DNA of 64,000 nt from Chromera velia (taxonomy: Eukaryota > Sar > Chromeraceae): assembly GCA_018398765.1 (NCBI GenBank), contig JAHBMJ010004952.1, forward strand, positions 1 to 64,000, in the 5' to 3' direction. Within the stretch, counting starts at the first letter, position 1. Each line of letters opens with the position of its first letter. Of the stretch, positions 11,152-21,811 are shown piece after piece. The translations under genes and the position numbers were made by a program. The notes beneath the pieces were generated by a model, which saw only the letters and a program-made list of their open reading frames with translations, made no database searches and had not been told where the DNA came from.

Positions 11152-12734
11152 CTAGGGTATATCACTTAAAAAAAAATATAATAAAATATAGTCTGTACCC
11201 CCCCCCTAAACAAAGATAGAGAAGATTTATACTCTTAAAAGTGTATTCAATGTGGTTCTAAGCCCAGTAGAACCTTATAGACAATATAAACTGGGTGATT
11301 ATTTGCTTTTATCACGAAGTTATAGAGGTTTAAAGTCATTTCGCTACTATAGGTTTTAAAAAAACAAAAGCCTAGGTTCAGTAACTTTTTTCAGAACCTA
11401 AGAAAACCTTATAGAACCTTACATAACTTTACTTCTAATGCTTAAAAACGTTTTTTAACGTTTGAGTTTCTTATATAAACGATGGTTTTCTTTATTCACT
11501 TCATTTTTAAAGCTAGTGTGAAAGCACATCCCCACTTTCCTTGCCATGTCTCATAGCCAGACCCCCACTTTCCACACTATAAGTGGTTCCGTTTGCTTTC
11601 AGCTCTATCTGTACAACTCCTTCCTCCAGTCTGACTTCCCCCGGAAGAAGCTCTCTCAGCTTTTTATATTCTTCAAAGAAGGATCGCTCAGCTCACTGCA
11701 ATTCTTCCTTTTGAATTCAGAGTCCACCATCGATCGAAACTACTGAATGAATCCAAAAAAAGATACCTGAAAGGGGGAGGTCGTCTGTCTGGCTCATGGA
11801 GGAGTTTCGAAGAGTCAGAGAAAGGAACATTGAGGACTCAGAATCATCTTTGTCGTTCACTTTCTCATATAAAATCACTCGGGTAGAAATACCTTTGTTT
11901 TCGACAATATGGACCATACGAGACAACCCAACACTCATCCCCCTCTTTGTCACTGGATGCTTGTCCTCAGGATTCACTAAGCCAACTACCTTCGACACAT
12001 ACCACTCCTTTCCGTCCCCCTCTTCCCACAGACACACGACCACATCTCCTAGCCCAACAGAGTAGTCACTATGCTCTGGAAGGGCATGGCGAAGGAGGGG
12101 CTTCCGAGTGATACGGATTTGCCTTGTTGTAGCAAGTTTTTCATCATGAAGCAACATACAAACAGACGACAAGAGCATCTCTCCATGAACAGGGTGCTAA
12201 ATAATGATACGCCCTCTGCGTTTCTTCTTCTCTTCCACTGTTTCGACCCTCTCAAACAGAGCCACTTCACTTCTCACAACGTCAGTTGTGGCTCTAAGCT
12301 GCGGCTGCTGTTCACAGTTCAGGCAATGAGGGAGGGGGATGGGAGGGGGGTGACGGCTAGGGTGCAAAGGAGGATAAAAACACTGATTGTCTCATCAGTT
12401 TGCGAGCGTTCCTGGTCGGTTTGATTATATTTCTATTGAGAAAAGGCCGGTTTAAGGTGGTTTCAGTAGGTTTTGGCAGGTTCTGAGGAAAAGGTTTTCA
12501 AAAACGGACGGTTCAGGAACTTTTTTTAGAACCTTAGGTGGCGAACCGTCTATAACCTACTATAACCTACCATAACCTGACTATAAATATTCAAAACCAT
12601 GTTTTTTAAGCTTTTAAGAAGTTGTTTAATCATTTTGACTCTTAGGAACTTGATTTTATTTGTTGAAAAATAGTGTTCTTAGTTTAGAACTTTGCTAGAA
12701 CTTTTATATAATGACAAGCAGTGACATACCCTAG
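11152..12734. mobile_element. hAT-like transposon B, nested in A
   Basis: The element starts CTAGGGTATATCACTT and ends with the inverted counterpart AGTGACATACCCTAG. The flanking 8-mers GCTTACGC (11144-11151) and GCTTGCGC (12735-12742) differ at one position and are best read as an aged 8-bp target duplication. Its first roughly 560 bp and last roughly 400 bp are nearly identical to element C at 15564-16550. B carries about 600 bp of extra internal sequence (about 11715-12335), so C looks like an internal-deletion derivative. The position inside element A gives an order of events: A inserted first, B later. Confidence 0.85.
11717..12178 (-). CDS. Transposon-carried ORF, SH3/Tudor-like look
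   Basis: This is a 153-codon open frame on the minus strand of element B. Its middle part (GDVVVCLWEEGDGKEWYVSK, then VVGLVNPED) looks like a small beta-barrel of the Tudor/chromo-barrel kind. Upstream in the same frame, across one TAG, lies a charged helical segment (RVETVEEKKKRRGR) that could be a coiled coil. Downstream, on the same strand, element C keeps a related coding-like stretch (KLRELLPGEVKLEKGVVQIE). It is not a recognisable hAT transposase. It may be a captured host fragment or an accessory protein, and it is decayed. The fold call is a guess from sequence pattern only. Confidence 0.35.
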   Translation of the reverse strand: MLLSSVCMLLHDEKLATTRQIRITRKPLLRHALPEHSDYSVGLGDVVVCLWEEGDGKEWYVSKVVGLVNPEDKHPVTKRGMSVGLSRMVHIVENKGISTRVILYEKVNDKDDSESSMFLSLTLRNSSMSQTDDLPLSGIFFWIHSVVSIDGGL

Positions 12735-12949
12735 GCTTGCGCGCTTGTTCTGTTTGGGTAGGGGGCTAGCTTTGTGAGGAAGGGCGCTTGCCGGCTAGGC
12801 TTGCCAGGCCTGTATGGTTACCAGGCTTTGTTTGCATGGCGGATTGAACTCGGGGATCAATCTAGTGCTCAAAAACACTTCTTGCCGCCTTGGTGACTCG
12901 CTTATGTCGTGTTGAACCTGTGCTCCCATGAGTTCGGGATGTGTCCGGA

Positions 12950-13075
12950 ATGAAGCCTCCATGAGTCCAGGATAGGAGAAAGCATCATGGGGTCATTATG
13001 GGGGTTATGATAGGGCATGTTACCCCCATGATTATCATATGGATCGGGACTAGATGTGCAGTTTATGAAATTGAA
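12950..13075 (-). repeat. Internal inverted-repeat arm, right
   Basis: Reverse-oriented partner of the arm at about 9862-9960. It shares GGGGGTAACATGCC-type wording and the CCCGATC and CACATCTAGTCCCG segments, with moderate divergence. Confidence 0.6.
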
Positions 13076-14147
13076 AAATGATTCGCTGCAGTGACCAGTA
13101 TACAGGACCAGTATGACTGACGACTCATGAACGAAGGGGTGAACGCCCCTAGGAAAGCTGCAATTCCATCTACAGATGGACTTCAAACCCTCTGGAAGTA
13201 CCAAACGTAACAAGAAGCCGTGGCATGACAGAAAGTCAGATACAGATCTGTATGTGAGCATGCAAACTTGACGAAACTTGATGAGCCATCAGCAGATGGA
13301 AGTGACGAATGGTTCCACTCTTTAAGGCAAAGCAGCAAATCGAATGATCAAACCAATTGCACTTTTACTGACTAAGATAGATCGAGCCCGCCAATCGTAA
13401 AGAGCACCCGGCACCAGGTTTTAAAAGTCCTTACCTACAACCGAGAGGGAGAGTGTTAATGTACCTTCGCGTATACATGTTTTCATGTGTGTGCCGTTTC
13501 TGCTTCTCTTCATCATATGAAAAAGAATCTGTGTCGAACACTGCATTGGTATTCATCCTTAGATTGTTAATAAAGGTTGAGGAAGCTGTTTTCCTCCCGG
13601 CAAACCGTTTGGCATTGTGCCATTGCTATATATGCAAATAGACTCAGTCTGCTTACTCAGCTTCTTAACTCAAACCTGTTGTTCTGGTCCTTTTACCCTC
13701 ATCCGCTCCGCGTTGCTATGCGTGTACATGCAGTCGTTTCTGTTGCATGAGGCAGCCCATAAAACAGTTCTCATGCTGCAAAGAGAAGAAGTACTCATGC
13801 TCCAATAGACCTAATTGATTTCATGCAGCGCATGCGTTGTCGAACGTGCGTTCAGTGATCTCTGTATGTAGCTGATTTTAAATTTATCTCAAAAATTGGC
13901 TGCATATGATTGGATTTGTTCTGTGCACCGTGGCCCGGCAACACGCGGGTTTAGGACCGCGGGGAGCCGCAGAGGTAGGGCCACGGCGCGTTGCATGGCC
14001 ATGACGCTAACACTTTTCACCTAATTCCATTCAATCAGGTGTAAAACAGGTGTATCAGGTGCAAAACAGGTGCATCTGGTGCAACTTTTTGGTTTGCACC
14101 TTTTCTGAGGTGCACCTTTTCCAAGCCTTATTCAGTAAAACAAGTTG

Positions 14148-16580
14148 TTAATTTGCAGTAGCTCGTAGCCTTAGAAGGGCTACCATCTCCGCAGAGCTGT
14201 CGCTCCGCACAGCCAGATCATGAGGCCTCTGGCCTAAATTATCAGTCAGCTGCAGGTCGGCACCTCTCTCAACAAATAAGCGAACAAACTCCGTCACACC
14301 AGTCTATAATGCCTCATGAATGGCGGTGCCCCTCTGCAAAATTCTGGAATTAACATCGGCACCGCGATCGAGGAGAATCTTACTTACATACCTCTAGCAT
14401 AGACTCAGTAGACTGTATGAAACTCTCATCTCTGCCACTGGAGGGGGATACAGTGGTGGCGAGTGGAGAGTAAAATCCGTTTGACTTGTTGACATCGGCC
14501 CCGTTGTCCAATAGAATCTGCACATACTGAGGTCTTGACCTTGCTGCAATGTACATCAGCGCTGTCCACTCGCATTGATCGACAGAATCGATATCTACCC
14601 CCCTAGAGAGGGACAAGAACAGCAATTCTTCAAACTCGTGCCGGGAAAAGAAATGAATGAGAGATTCTTCATAAAAATGCTCCCGAACGCTAATCTTTAG
14701 ATCAGCCACATCGGAAGTCTTTGTGACAAGATTCTTCAGGGCTGCACTCACAGCAGCGCGAACCCCAGAGTCACCGTTCTGAGGGTCGTAGCCCAGTCTG
14801 AAAACATCATCAGGGTCTCCCTCTTCACTATCCAGCTCTCTCTCTGCAGCCTCACAGGCAACATACAGAGCCTTTTTGCCATCATCCCCCACTGTATCCA
14901 CGTTTGCCCCCTGTTCAACCAGGGGCCGAACCATGTCCCATCGACCCTGATGACTGGCAACGATCATAGCTGTGTCCCCAGTCACCACACCCGTAGTGTC
15001 TGCAGGGACCCCCCCTGCCTTAACCTCCAAATCCAGGTGTTCACTCAAGATTGTCTCAAAAACTTCCATATGATTTGCACACACAGCCCTCATCAGAGCC
15101 GTCTGACCCTCAACAAGTCCGTTAATGTCTGCGCCTACCTTCAGGCAGAGATGGAAATCGTCTCCGTTGTTGGCACCGCTGACGAAATCAGACAGTGCCT
15201 TCTGGGCGGTCTCTGCCGACACAGGGCAGAACTGACGGATGACATCCCTGATGCCCTGCTCGTAAAGGTAACCCACGTCTATTTTGGCGTATCTGCTTAT
15301 CACCTCCCCCAGTTGCCCTTTCATGTTCCGCGAATACTCTTTACCCGTCCCTTCCAAGGTTTCGAGGACAGACACATCCTCTGGACGGACACGCGGGACA
15401 TCTGCTGCTGCAGCTGCAGCTGCTGGGCTCTCGTTTCCCTCCTTCGCCCTCAAGGTCTTTTCAATAAGGTCAACCTGAGACCGGAGGATCGAACGAAATT
15501 CAGAGAGAAGGGAATCTTCGAGCGCTTTCAAACGCTCTAGAAAAGTATCAATTGTTGGAGGAGCTAGGGTATATCACTTAAAAAAAAATATAATCAAATA
15601 TAGTCTGTACCCCCCCCCTAAACAAAGATAGAGAAGATGTGTACTCTTAAAAGTGTGTTCAATATGGTTCTAAGCCCAGTAGAACCTTATACACAATACA
15701 AACTGGGTGATTGTTTGCTTTTATCATGAAGTTATAGAGGTTTAAAGTCATTTCGCTACTATAGGTTCTAAAAAAACAAAAGCCTAGGTTCAGTAACTTT
15801 TTTCAAAACCTAAGAGAACCTTATAGAACCTTATATAACTTTACTTCTACTGAGTTTTAATGCTTAAAACCGTTTTTTAACGTTTGAGTTTCTTACATAA
15901 ACGATGGTTTTCTTCATCCACTTCATTTTTAAAGCTAGTCTAAAAGTACATCCCCACTCTCCTTGCCATGTCTCACAGCCGGACCCCCACTTTCCACACT
16001 ATAAGTGGTTCCGTTTGCTTTCAGCTCTATCTGCACAACTCCTTTCTCCAGTTTGACTTCCCCCGGAAGAAGCTCTCTCAGCTTTTCACATTCTTCAAAG
16101 AAAGATCGCTTAGCTTGCTGCAATTCTTCTTTTTGAATTCGGGATGGGAGGGGGATGGGAGGGAGATAACGGCTAGGGCGCGAAGGAGGACAAAAACACT
16201 GATTGTCTCATCAGTTTGCGAGCGTTCCTGGTCGGTTTGATTATATTTCTATTGAGAAAAGGCCGGTTTAAGGTGGTTTCAGTAGGTTCTGGCAGGTTCT
16301 GAGGAAAAGGTTTTCAGAAACGGACGGTTCAGGAACTTTTCTTAGAACCTTAGGTGGCGAAACGTCTATAACCTACTATAACCTACCATAACCTGACTAT
16401 AAACATTCAAAACCATGTTTTTTAAGCTTTTAAGAAGTTGTTTAATCATTTTGACTCTTAGGAACTTGATTTTATTTGTTGAAAAATAGTGTTCTTAGTC
16501 TAGAACTTTGCTAAAACTTTTATATAACTACAAGCAGTGACACACCCTAGTGGAGGAGAGTTGACAGCCGTCTCCTCCAT
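14148..16580 (-). pseudogene. Ankyrin-repeat family member 2, split by transposon C
   Basis: Reading on the minus strand, the first ten codons or so (ATG at 16580, MEETAVNS) are separated from the rest of the gene (15563 down to 14148) by element C. The remainder matches the intact paralog at 35159-36601 almost throughout, including FLERLKALE, the polyalanine tract, DVPRVRPEDVSVLE, DDFHLCLKVGADINGL and GADVNKSNGFYSPL. Besides the insertion there is a 4-bp duplication near 14385 (GTAAGTAAG where the paralog has GTAAG). It creates a TAA and shifts the frame. A further in-frame TAG lies near 14310. The upstream flank (16581 to about 16990) also matches the paralog's upstream flank, so the copy arose by duplication of a segment larger than the coding region, in inverted orientation. 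Confidence 0.9.
15564..16550. mobile_element. hAT-like transposon C with perfect 8-bp TSD
   Basis: The element is 987 bp, begins CTAGGGTATATCACTT and ends AGTGACACACCCTAG, so its ends are inverted repeats of about 15 bp. It is flanked by a perfect direct repeat TGGAGGAG (15556-15563 and 16551-16558). The intact ankyrin paralog at 35159 has this 8-mer once, uninterrupted, at the homologous place, giving a filled/empty site pair inside one window. This fixes the element's exact boundaries and the 8-bp target duplication. No transposase is encoded, so it depends on an enzyme supplied elsewhere. Confidence 0.95.
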
Positions 16581-17170
16581 TTTCAACTCTTCTTTGAAGA
16601 AAGAACGAAAGAACAAGTCGACAGGAATTTTAGAAATCCTCTTCGGGGTTGTCGAGTTGGGGAGAAACAAGACTACCCAGAAGACTGTAGACAAGAATCA
16701 AAGATCGAGGCGGTGCCATACAGAGGCCAGGACAAAAAATTCTGCTAAGTCTCTTCTATAGCTGCACAAGTGGCCCAAACCCCTTGAACCAAAATCAGTT
16801 ATGCGAGTCTCTCGAAAGATCCTCGTGTAGAATGATGCTATCTGATGCGATGAGTATTATATATAAAACTGTGGAAGAATCAGTGAAAGACATGAAAAGG
16901 CAGCCAACCATTGATAGTGCTGTATGGAGAATGGATGCTGACTCATTGCTGAGGCCGCGGATGGCCGCGGACCTTATAGGCGGCAGGCGTGCATCAGAAC
17001 TCATGCAGTGTCTAAAACAACACATTTGCATGGCAACAGTCAAAGTTTAACACGAACTCCTTGATTGTCCACCATACAGTCGGCGCATTTCCTTGTATAT
17101 ATATTGACCAGTGTCTCTGAGCATCTTTGGGGCATTTTGAGGAAGCTCTCCTGCTCAGACTATCGACACC

Positions 17171-17434
17171 ATGGCTGACACGGTGGCCTTCAGTGAGCGC
17201 ACGCTGACTGTGCCGAAAGCATACAACCCAAAAGTGACGATTGAGACGACGGTGCACATGAAGACACACCTTGATGATGACTCTTTGGAATACCTTGCAA
17301 AGGGGGTGTACACCCGTGTCTTCAAGGTGAAGCACAAAAAGAACCGTTCCGATGAGTTGAACCCAGACTCCTGGGTTTTGTTGAGGCGTCTCCCCCTGGG
17401 AGATGCGTGGTGGTATGGAGAGAGCCAACGGTGA
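17171..17434 (+). CDS. Small hypothetical ORF
   Basis: An 87-codon frame opens with an ATG in CACCATGG context. The product is hydrophilic (VPKAYNPKVTIETTVHMKTH) with no signal peptide, membrane segment or family motif that I recognise. No splice continuation is obvious. The surrounding 17.1-21.4 kb holds other short coding-like pieces, so this may be an exon of an unresolved gene or part of a decayed element. Confidence 0.25.
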   Translation: MADTVAFSERTLTVPKAYNPKVTIETTVHMKTHLDDDSLEYLAKGVYTRVFKVKHKKNRSDELNPDSWVLLRRLPLGDAWWYGESQR

Positions 17435-17855
17435 ATCCAGAGCTCATGAAGAAGAATGCTCTTCTGGACTTCTAGCTGGACTTCGAGACTGCAACTTAGT
17501 TCAGAGAAGAGATAAAGCGGAGAGCGATCTTCGTTGAGGAAAGGTCATCAAAGCGGGTTGGGTATCATAGAAGCTCCATAGATCTCCATAGGAAAGGAGA
17601 CGGGAACACTTGACATCTACACCTAGATCTATACTGTGGGGGCAGGGCGTGAAAAGGTCGGGTAGCAGGTGCTTCACTTTTGTTGCGGCGGTTACAAGAG
17701 GACCGAAGAGGACCCCCCTCAAAAACCTTGGGTGTTCTATCCTATGATTCTCGCACTGTTGAGATTAGATCGTTTTCTTGCAGAGAAGGCTTAGCTGGTA
17801 GTCCACAACGATATGCATCCACTGGCAGATACTAGATCCAGACAACGTCCTTTTC

Positions 17856-18233
17856 ATGGGAGACGCTGATGGCCTGCAGCTCTCAAACTTGAATTGTTCC
17901 ATCACGGAGAAAGAGGGTGAGGAGTTGAGTCAGACAGAAAAAGAGAATCTCGCTAAGAGCGGCAAAGTATGGGAGGGGACAGAAGAACTGAGAAAGGGGT
18001 CATTTTCAGTTAAGGCACCAGAGCATCTGTTAAAGTGCTTTGCGAGAGACATAGACGGTCAGCGCAGGACAGGCCTGCCCCATCAATGGGTTGGCCATAG
18101 GCTGGCTGATTGCGTCTTTCATTTTCGGAGACTACAAGCGAGTCCCAAATGCGTCGGCTCAAAAAATGAAGTGGAGTCCCTACCTCTTTCCTTCGCACCT
18201 CGGGCGTGTGACTCATCTGATTGTTTGGTTTGA
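17856..18233 (+). CDS. Hypothetical ORF, unresolved
   Basis: A 125-codon frame whose first half is charged and helical (EKEGEELSQTEKENLAKSGK). The second half looks less protein-like. I recognise no domain. It could be an exon fragment or chance. Confidence 0.2.
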   Translation: MGDADGLQLSNLNCSITEKEGEELSQTEKENLAKSGKVWEGTEELRKGSFSVKAPEHLLKCFARDIDGQRRTGLPHQWVGHRLADCVFHFRRLQASPKCVGSKNEVESLPLSFAPRACDSSDCLV

Positions 18234-19680
18234 GCTGTGAGAAGAGGACCAGCAGGAGTAGATGAGGGAGGAGGGTTTCCTAGATGGGGCGCTAGAGTGG
18301 AGTGATCGGATCAAATACACAAAAGACGACAAAAGACATAAGTTGATCACTAATCTTAGTGAGGAAGCTTATTCTAGAGCTTATTTCAAACACTTTTCTC
18401 TATCTAGATCTGGATCTGAATCCTCCCTCAGCGTTTCTATGTGCCGTCCTTAGTTTTCTGTCCCCCCTTTCTGCCTTCTTTGGGGTACTTTGGCCTCGAG
18501 GTTATGTGCCAATTCTGTCATTGATCCACTGCATGCAGAAGACCATCCTTCACCTGCTGGTTAAGAAGTGAAAGACATGGCAAGGCCCGCAAGGGCAGCC
18601 GTCAATGTGGCCCAGGCAGACTAGCCAGGCAGAAAGAGTTGGTGGAGAGGGTGCTAGGTCTGTTTCCGGGCGGGACTCCCGTTCCATCGGACACAAGGGG
18701 CATCCTTGAAGCCACCGGCTGCTATCAGTGCATTATCTGTACTGCAGCTGCGCTCCTGCCTAAGTAAAATGGTGTTGAATGGAGGACTTTCTGGCTACTT
18801 TCTAGGTCTGAGGTCAACGTCCTCATTGATGTCGCCTAGAATGTAAGTCAGTCAGTCAGTTAGTCACTGCATGTCCCGAACAAAGAAAAGTTATTTGTCG
18901 ATCTTTATGTAATCAAGGAAGAACTAAAGGTGGATAGGTATAGTTTTGCTGTATCATGGTGTTCCTTTATTTGCGTCTTTGTCTGTTTGCTTCAGCTTGT
19001 TGTCTAGCTTGACAATGTTGTCAAGTGTCACTGTCCTCATCTTCCTGCACACTTTAGTACCGTTTGGCACGCATTTGATGTTTGGATCGTGGACCATTCT
19101 GATAAGGTTGTTTTGCAAGTAAAAAAGGAGCAACTGTGTTTCAGTGCAGATTCTAGCGCAGATTCAAAGTTAGCATTCGTCTGACTGTCTACCTGTCTGT
19201 ATGTATGCTTCCTTACAGAGGTGCTAGACCTTGTAGCCTAAGTTGTAGGTCGCTTGTTCATCTAGCTTGCTCGTGCTGAAGAACGCCGACCGACCTCCAG
19301 TGAAATCCCTTCTTACGGGCAAGAACATGCATCCGTTCATCTCCCAGATCAGCAGGCTCTGTTGGGAGGAAGACCACAACGTAGATGAGGAGGTATTTCT
19401 CAAAGAATCCGTTAACTCGTCTGTCAGTACAGGGCGACACGGGTCAAAATCAAGCGCTTAATTGGTCAGTCTCTCAAGTCCTGAATTTCTGGAACTGCAC
19501 TCTTGATTTTCCTGGGGGGGGAGTTTTTCATGCTCAAATATTCTCTTCTGAGTCTTCTTATCTCTTTGGGATCACATTTGCACATCTATATGGCTATTTC
19601 AATTTTCAAGCTTCTTTACACACATTCCTGCACTACGTCACCTCCCCCTCCTCTCATTTTTTGACTCCTCCGTTGCACGT
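18234..19680. other. Intergenic DNA, nothing recognised
   Basis: Only short open frames without family features are present. A GTCAGTCAGTCAGTTAGTCA tract near 18847 resembles the donor-linked repeats of the channel gene, but I cannot place exons beside it. Confidence 0.4.
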
Positions 19681-19682
19681 CT

Positions 19683-19788
19683 ACACACAGACACATGCAT
19701 ATACACACACACACATACACACACACACACACATATATACACACATATACACACACATACACACATATACACACACATACACACACAT

Positions 19789-19835
<47 letters not shown>

Positions 19836-19963
19836 CGCACGCACATACACATGCAATCACACACGCACATATACATATATGCAATCATACATACCAGAGA
19901 CGCGCGTACACATACACACATACAGAGACACACACATACCTAGCACACACATACACACACACA

Positions 19964-19995
<32 letters not shown>

Positions 19996-20040
19996 GACAC
20001 ACACACATACACACACACACTCTCTCTCTCTCACACACAT

Positions 20041-20084
<44 letters not shown>

Positions 20085-20175
20085 ACACATATATACACAC
20101 ACATACACACATATATACACACACACACACATACACACACACCAGACATGCACGCATACCCAAACATATACACAT
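19683..20175. repeat. Long (CA)n / (TA)n microsatellite block
   Basis: Almost 500 bp of CA dinucleotides are interrupted by TA, CT and TATA runs. Histidine/threonine-rich or cysteine/valine-rich open frames on both strands are repeat read-through. Confidence 0.97.
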
Positions 20176-20406
20176 ATAAGCATGCATGTACTTAGAAAGA
20201 GAGAGAGAGAACCGCTCTGAAAGCATATGCTGGTTTGTGTGCTTTCTACGGCGCCTGCAGGACCTGGTCCAGGAGCTCACCGCCCGCGTTGCACTTGAAA
20301 AGTGAATTTTCTGGTTTTTAAAGGGGGTTTTCGCCCCTCAGAAGAAGACTTTTTGCCTATAAATGAATTTTTGGCAGCTCATAACCAAAACATGAACCAA
20401 TAGTTC

Positions 20407-20640
20407 ATGAGTACGTGCAGCGCATCACCGCCACCGTCAAAAACTTTTAAGTTTACCGCAGAGAAAGTTGATGAGGCCTTACAAGAAGGCGTCAAAGCTC
20501 CTCCTAAGGGTCTGCCGCCCAATCACTTGGTGTATATGAATGGGCCATCTGCCTGTCAGAACTGGATGTCTGATGTTGATCTGCGTCTGTGTGTCCCTGA
20601 GGGTGCATATGCAGTGTATGTGTATGTGTGTGTCTGTCTG
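20407..20640 (+). CDS. Coding-like fragment, unknown
   Basis: The frame from the ATG at 20407 reads a plausible soluble sequence (FKFTAEKVDEALQEGVKAPP, then GLPPNHLVYMNGPSACQNWM) before it runs into a GT-rich tract. I do not recognise it. It may be an exon or a transposon remnant. Confidence 0.25.
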
Positions 20641-20823
20641 TTTTTCAAGAAAAAAAGTGAAAAGAAGAAACATTCAGTCAGTCAATCTGTCTGTCTGTCA
20701 GTCTGTCTGTCTGAAAAGACGATATAGTTTGTCTGTCTCCCTCTCTCTCTCAAACAACGAAAAAGTTCTGAATTACGGTAACTTTCTCTCGACAGACCAG
20801 ACATTTCAAACCATTTCCTCCGA

Positions 20824-20831
20824 NNNNNNNN
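20824..20831. other. Assembly gap (8 N)
   Basis: Eight undetermined bases. Two other gaps occur in the window: a single N at 6401 and nineteen N at 39331-39349, both next to poly-G runs. Confidence 1.
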
Positions 20832-20917
20832 ATGAAACCAAAAGCAAAGCAAATTAACAATCTTTTCTCAAAGGATCCGCTCAACTGTCACGCAACTTCG
20901 TCTTTCAGAGTGACCAA

Positions 20918-21328
20918 ATGGATAAAAAAGAAATTGCACCTCCCCACCTCTGGCCCGGCTACCCTTACAGTCTTGAGGAGGGCCTAGTGTTTTCCTTAGA
21001 AACCAACCACCCATCCACTGACCTGCCCTCAATCAGAATTAAAGAGGAGGAAGTAGAAGCAGCTTCGGCAACCGCGGTTGCCAACTTTGAGGACGGGGAG
21101 GACATCTTTGGTCTGCCGGACTCCGCCATGAAGGAAAAAGACCCCACGACTGAGGAGCACCCCTCCAAGGAACACCAGTTCGTCAAAGCTAAACACCCTT
21201 ATAAGACACGACTTGTCTCTAGCATCCTTCCCCCAGTGATGCTAACCACTGTGCTGCTTGCTATGTTGAACAACTGCAAGAAAGGATGGGTAGCCAAGGC
21301 TGATAAAGCTAAGAAGGCCACCGCCTAG
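20918..21328 (+). CDS. Hypothetical ORF, 136 codons
   Basis: The frame begins with ATG at 20918. It is acidic in the middle (IKEEEVEAAS, FEDGEDIFGL), has a short hydrophobic stretch near its end (LPPVMLTTVLLAML) and a lysine-rich C-terminus. This could be a tail-anchored or retroelement-derived protein, but no family is recognisable. Confidence 0.3.
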   Translation: MDKKEIAPPHLWPGYPYSLEEGLVFSLETNHPSTDLPSIRIKEEEVEAASATAVANFEDGEDIFGLPDSAMKEKDPTTEEHPSKEHQFVKAKHPYKTRLVSSILPPVMLTTVLLAMLNNCKKGWVAKADKAKKATA

Positions 21329-21811
21329 GTGGAAGACGGAGCCAAGGACAACTGCTAAGGTGACAGCAATGAGGAAGAATACGCCTACGATGGAGATCAT
21401 ATCATGATAACGATTCTGACTGGAAGCCAGAGCCTCCTAAGAAGAGATCAAGGGTCTCCAGAACTTAGTGAATGCCACTGAATGGAGGAACTGCCCACAG
21501 AAAGGAAGAAAGGGCAAGGAAGAAGAAGGGGAGATCAGGGTTCTTCGGGCATTCAAAATGCCTCTCACTTTACCTGCCACGCATATAGAATTTTTTATAA
21601 ATTTTTTTGCATGCCAATTCATCGCAGGCATTTTCAATCAGAAAATTGCATGAAAATGTATCGGTACCACATGCAGCATCATGCAGGGTATATCAGCGCG
21701 CTTAATCCGTAGGATATGGACCCTTTAGAATAAATTGTATTCCTCTGAGTACATACAGAAAACGGCAGCGTATAGATAATCAAAGACTCGATTCGATGTG
21801 CACGTCAAGGC

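Larger units (their letters stand above)
8690..14130. mobile_element. hAT-like transposon A (host of a nested element)
   Basis: The left end TAAGGCTGAAAAAAGGTGC (8690) and the inverted right end GCACCTTTTCCAAGCCTTA (ending 14130) form imperfect terminal inverted repeats. Both ends carry further internal GGTGC/GCACC motifs. They are flanked by a perfect 8-bp direct repeat, TTCAGTAA (8682-8689 and 14131-14138), the target-site size typical of the hAT superfamily. No transposase domain is recognisable in the interior. The open stretches at 10.0-10.6 kb and 12.9-13.3 kb resemble no family I know, so this is probably a non-autonomous or decayed element. Its right end lies only 17 bp from the stop codon of the neighbouring ankyrin pseudogene. 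The ends are 5.4 kb apart, so the pairing rests on the match of ends plus TSD. Confidence 0.75.

Noticed and set aside
19385-20179. 264-codon open frame rich in HTHT
   Set aside because: It is read-through of the (CA)n block, and both strands are open for the same reason.
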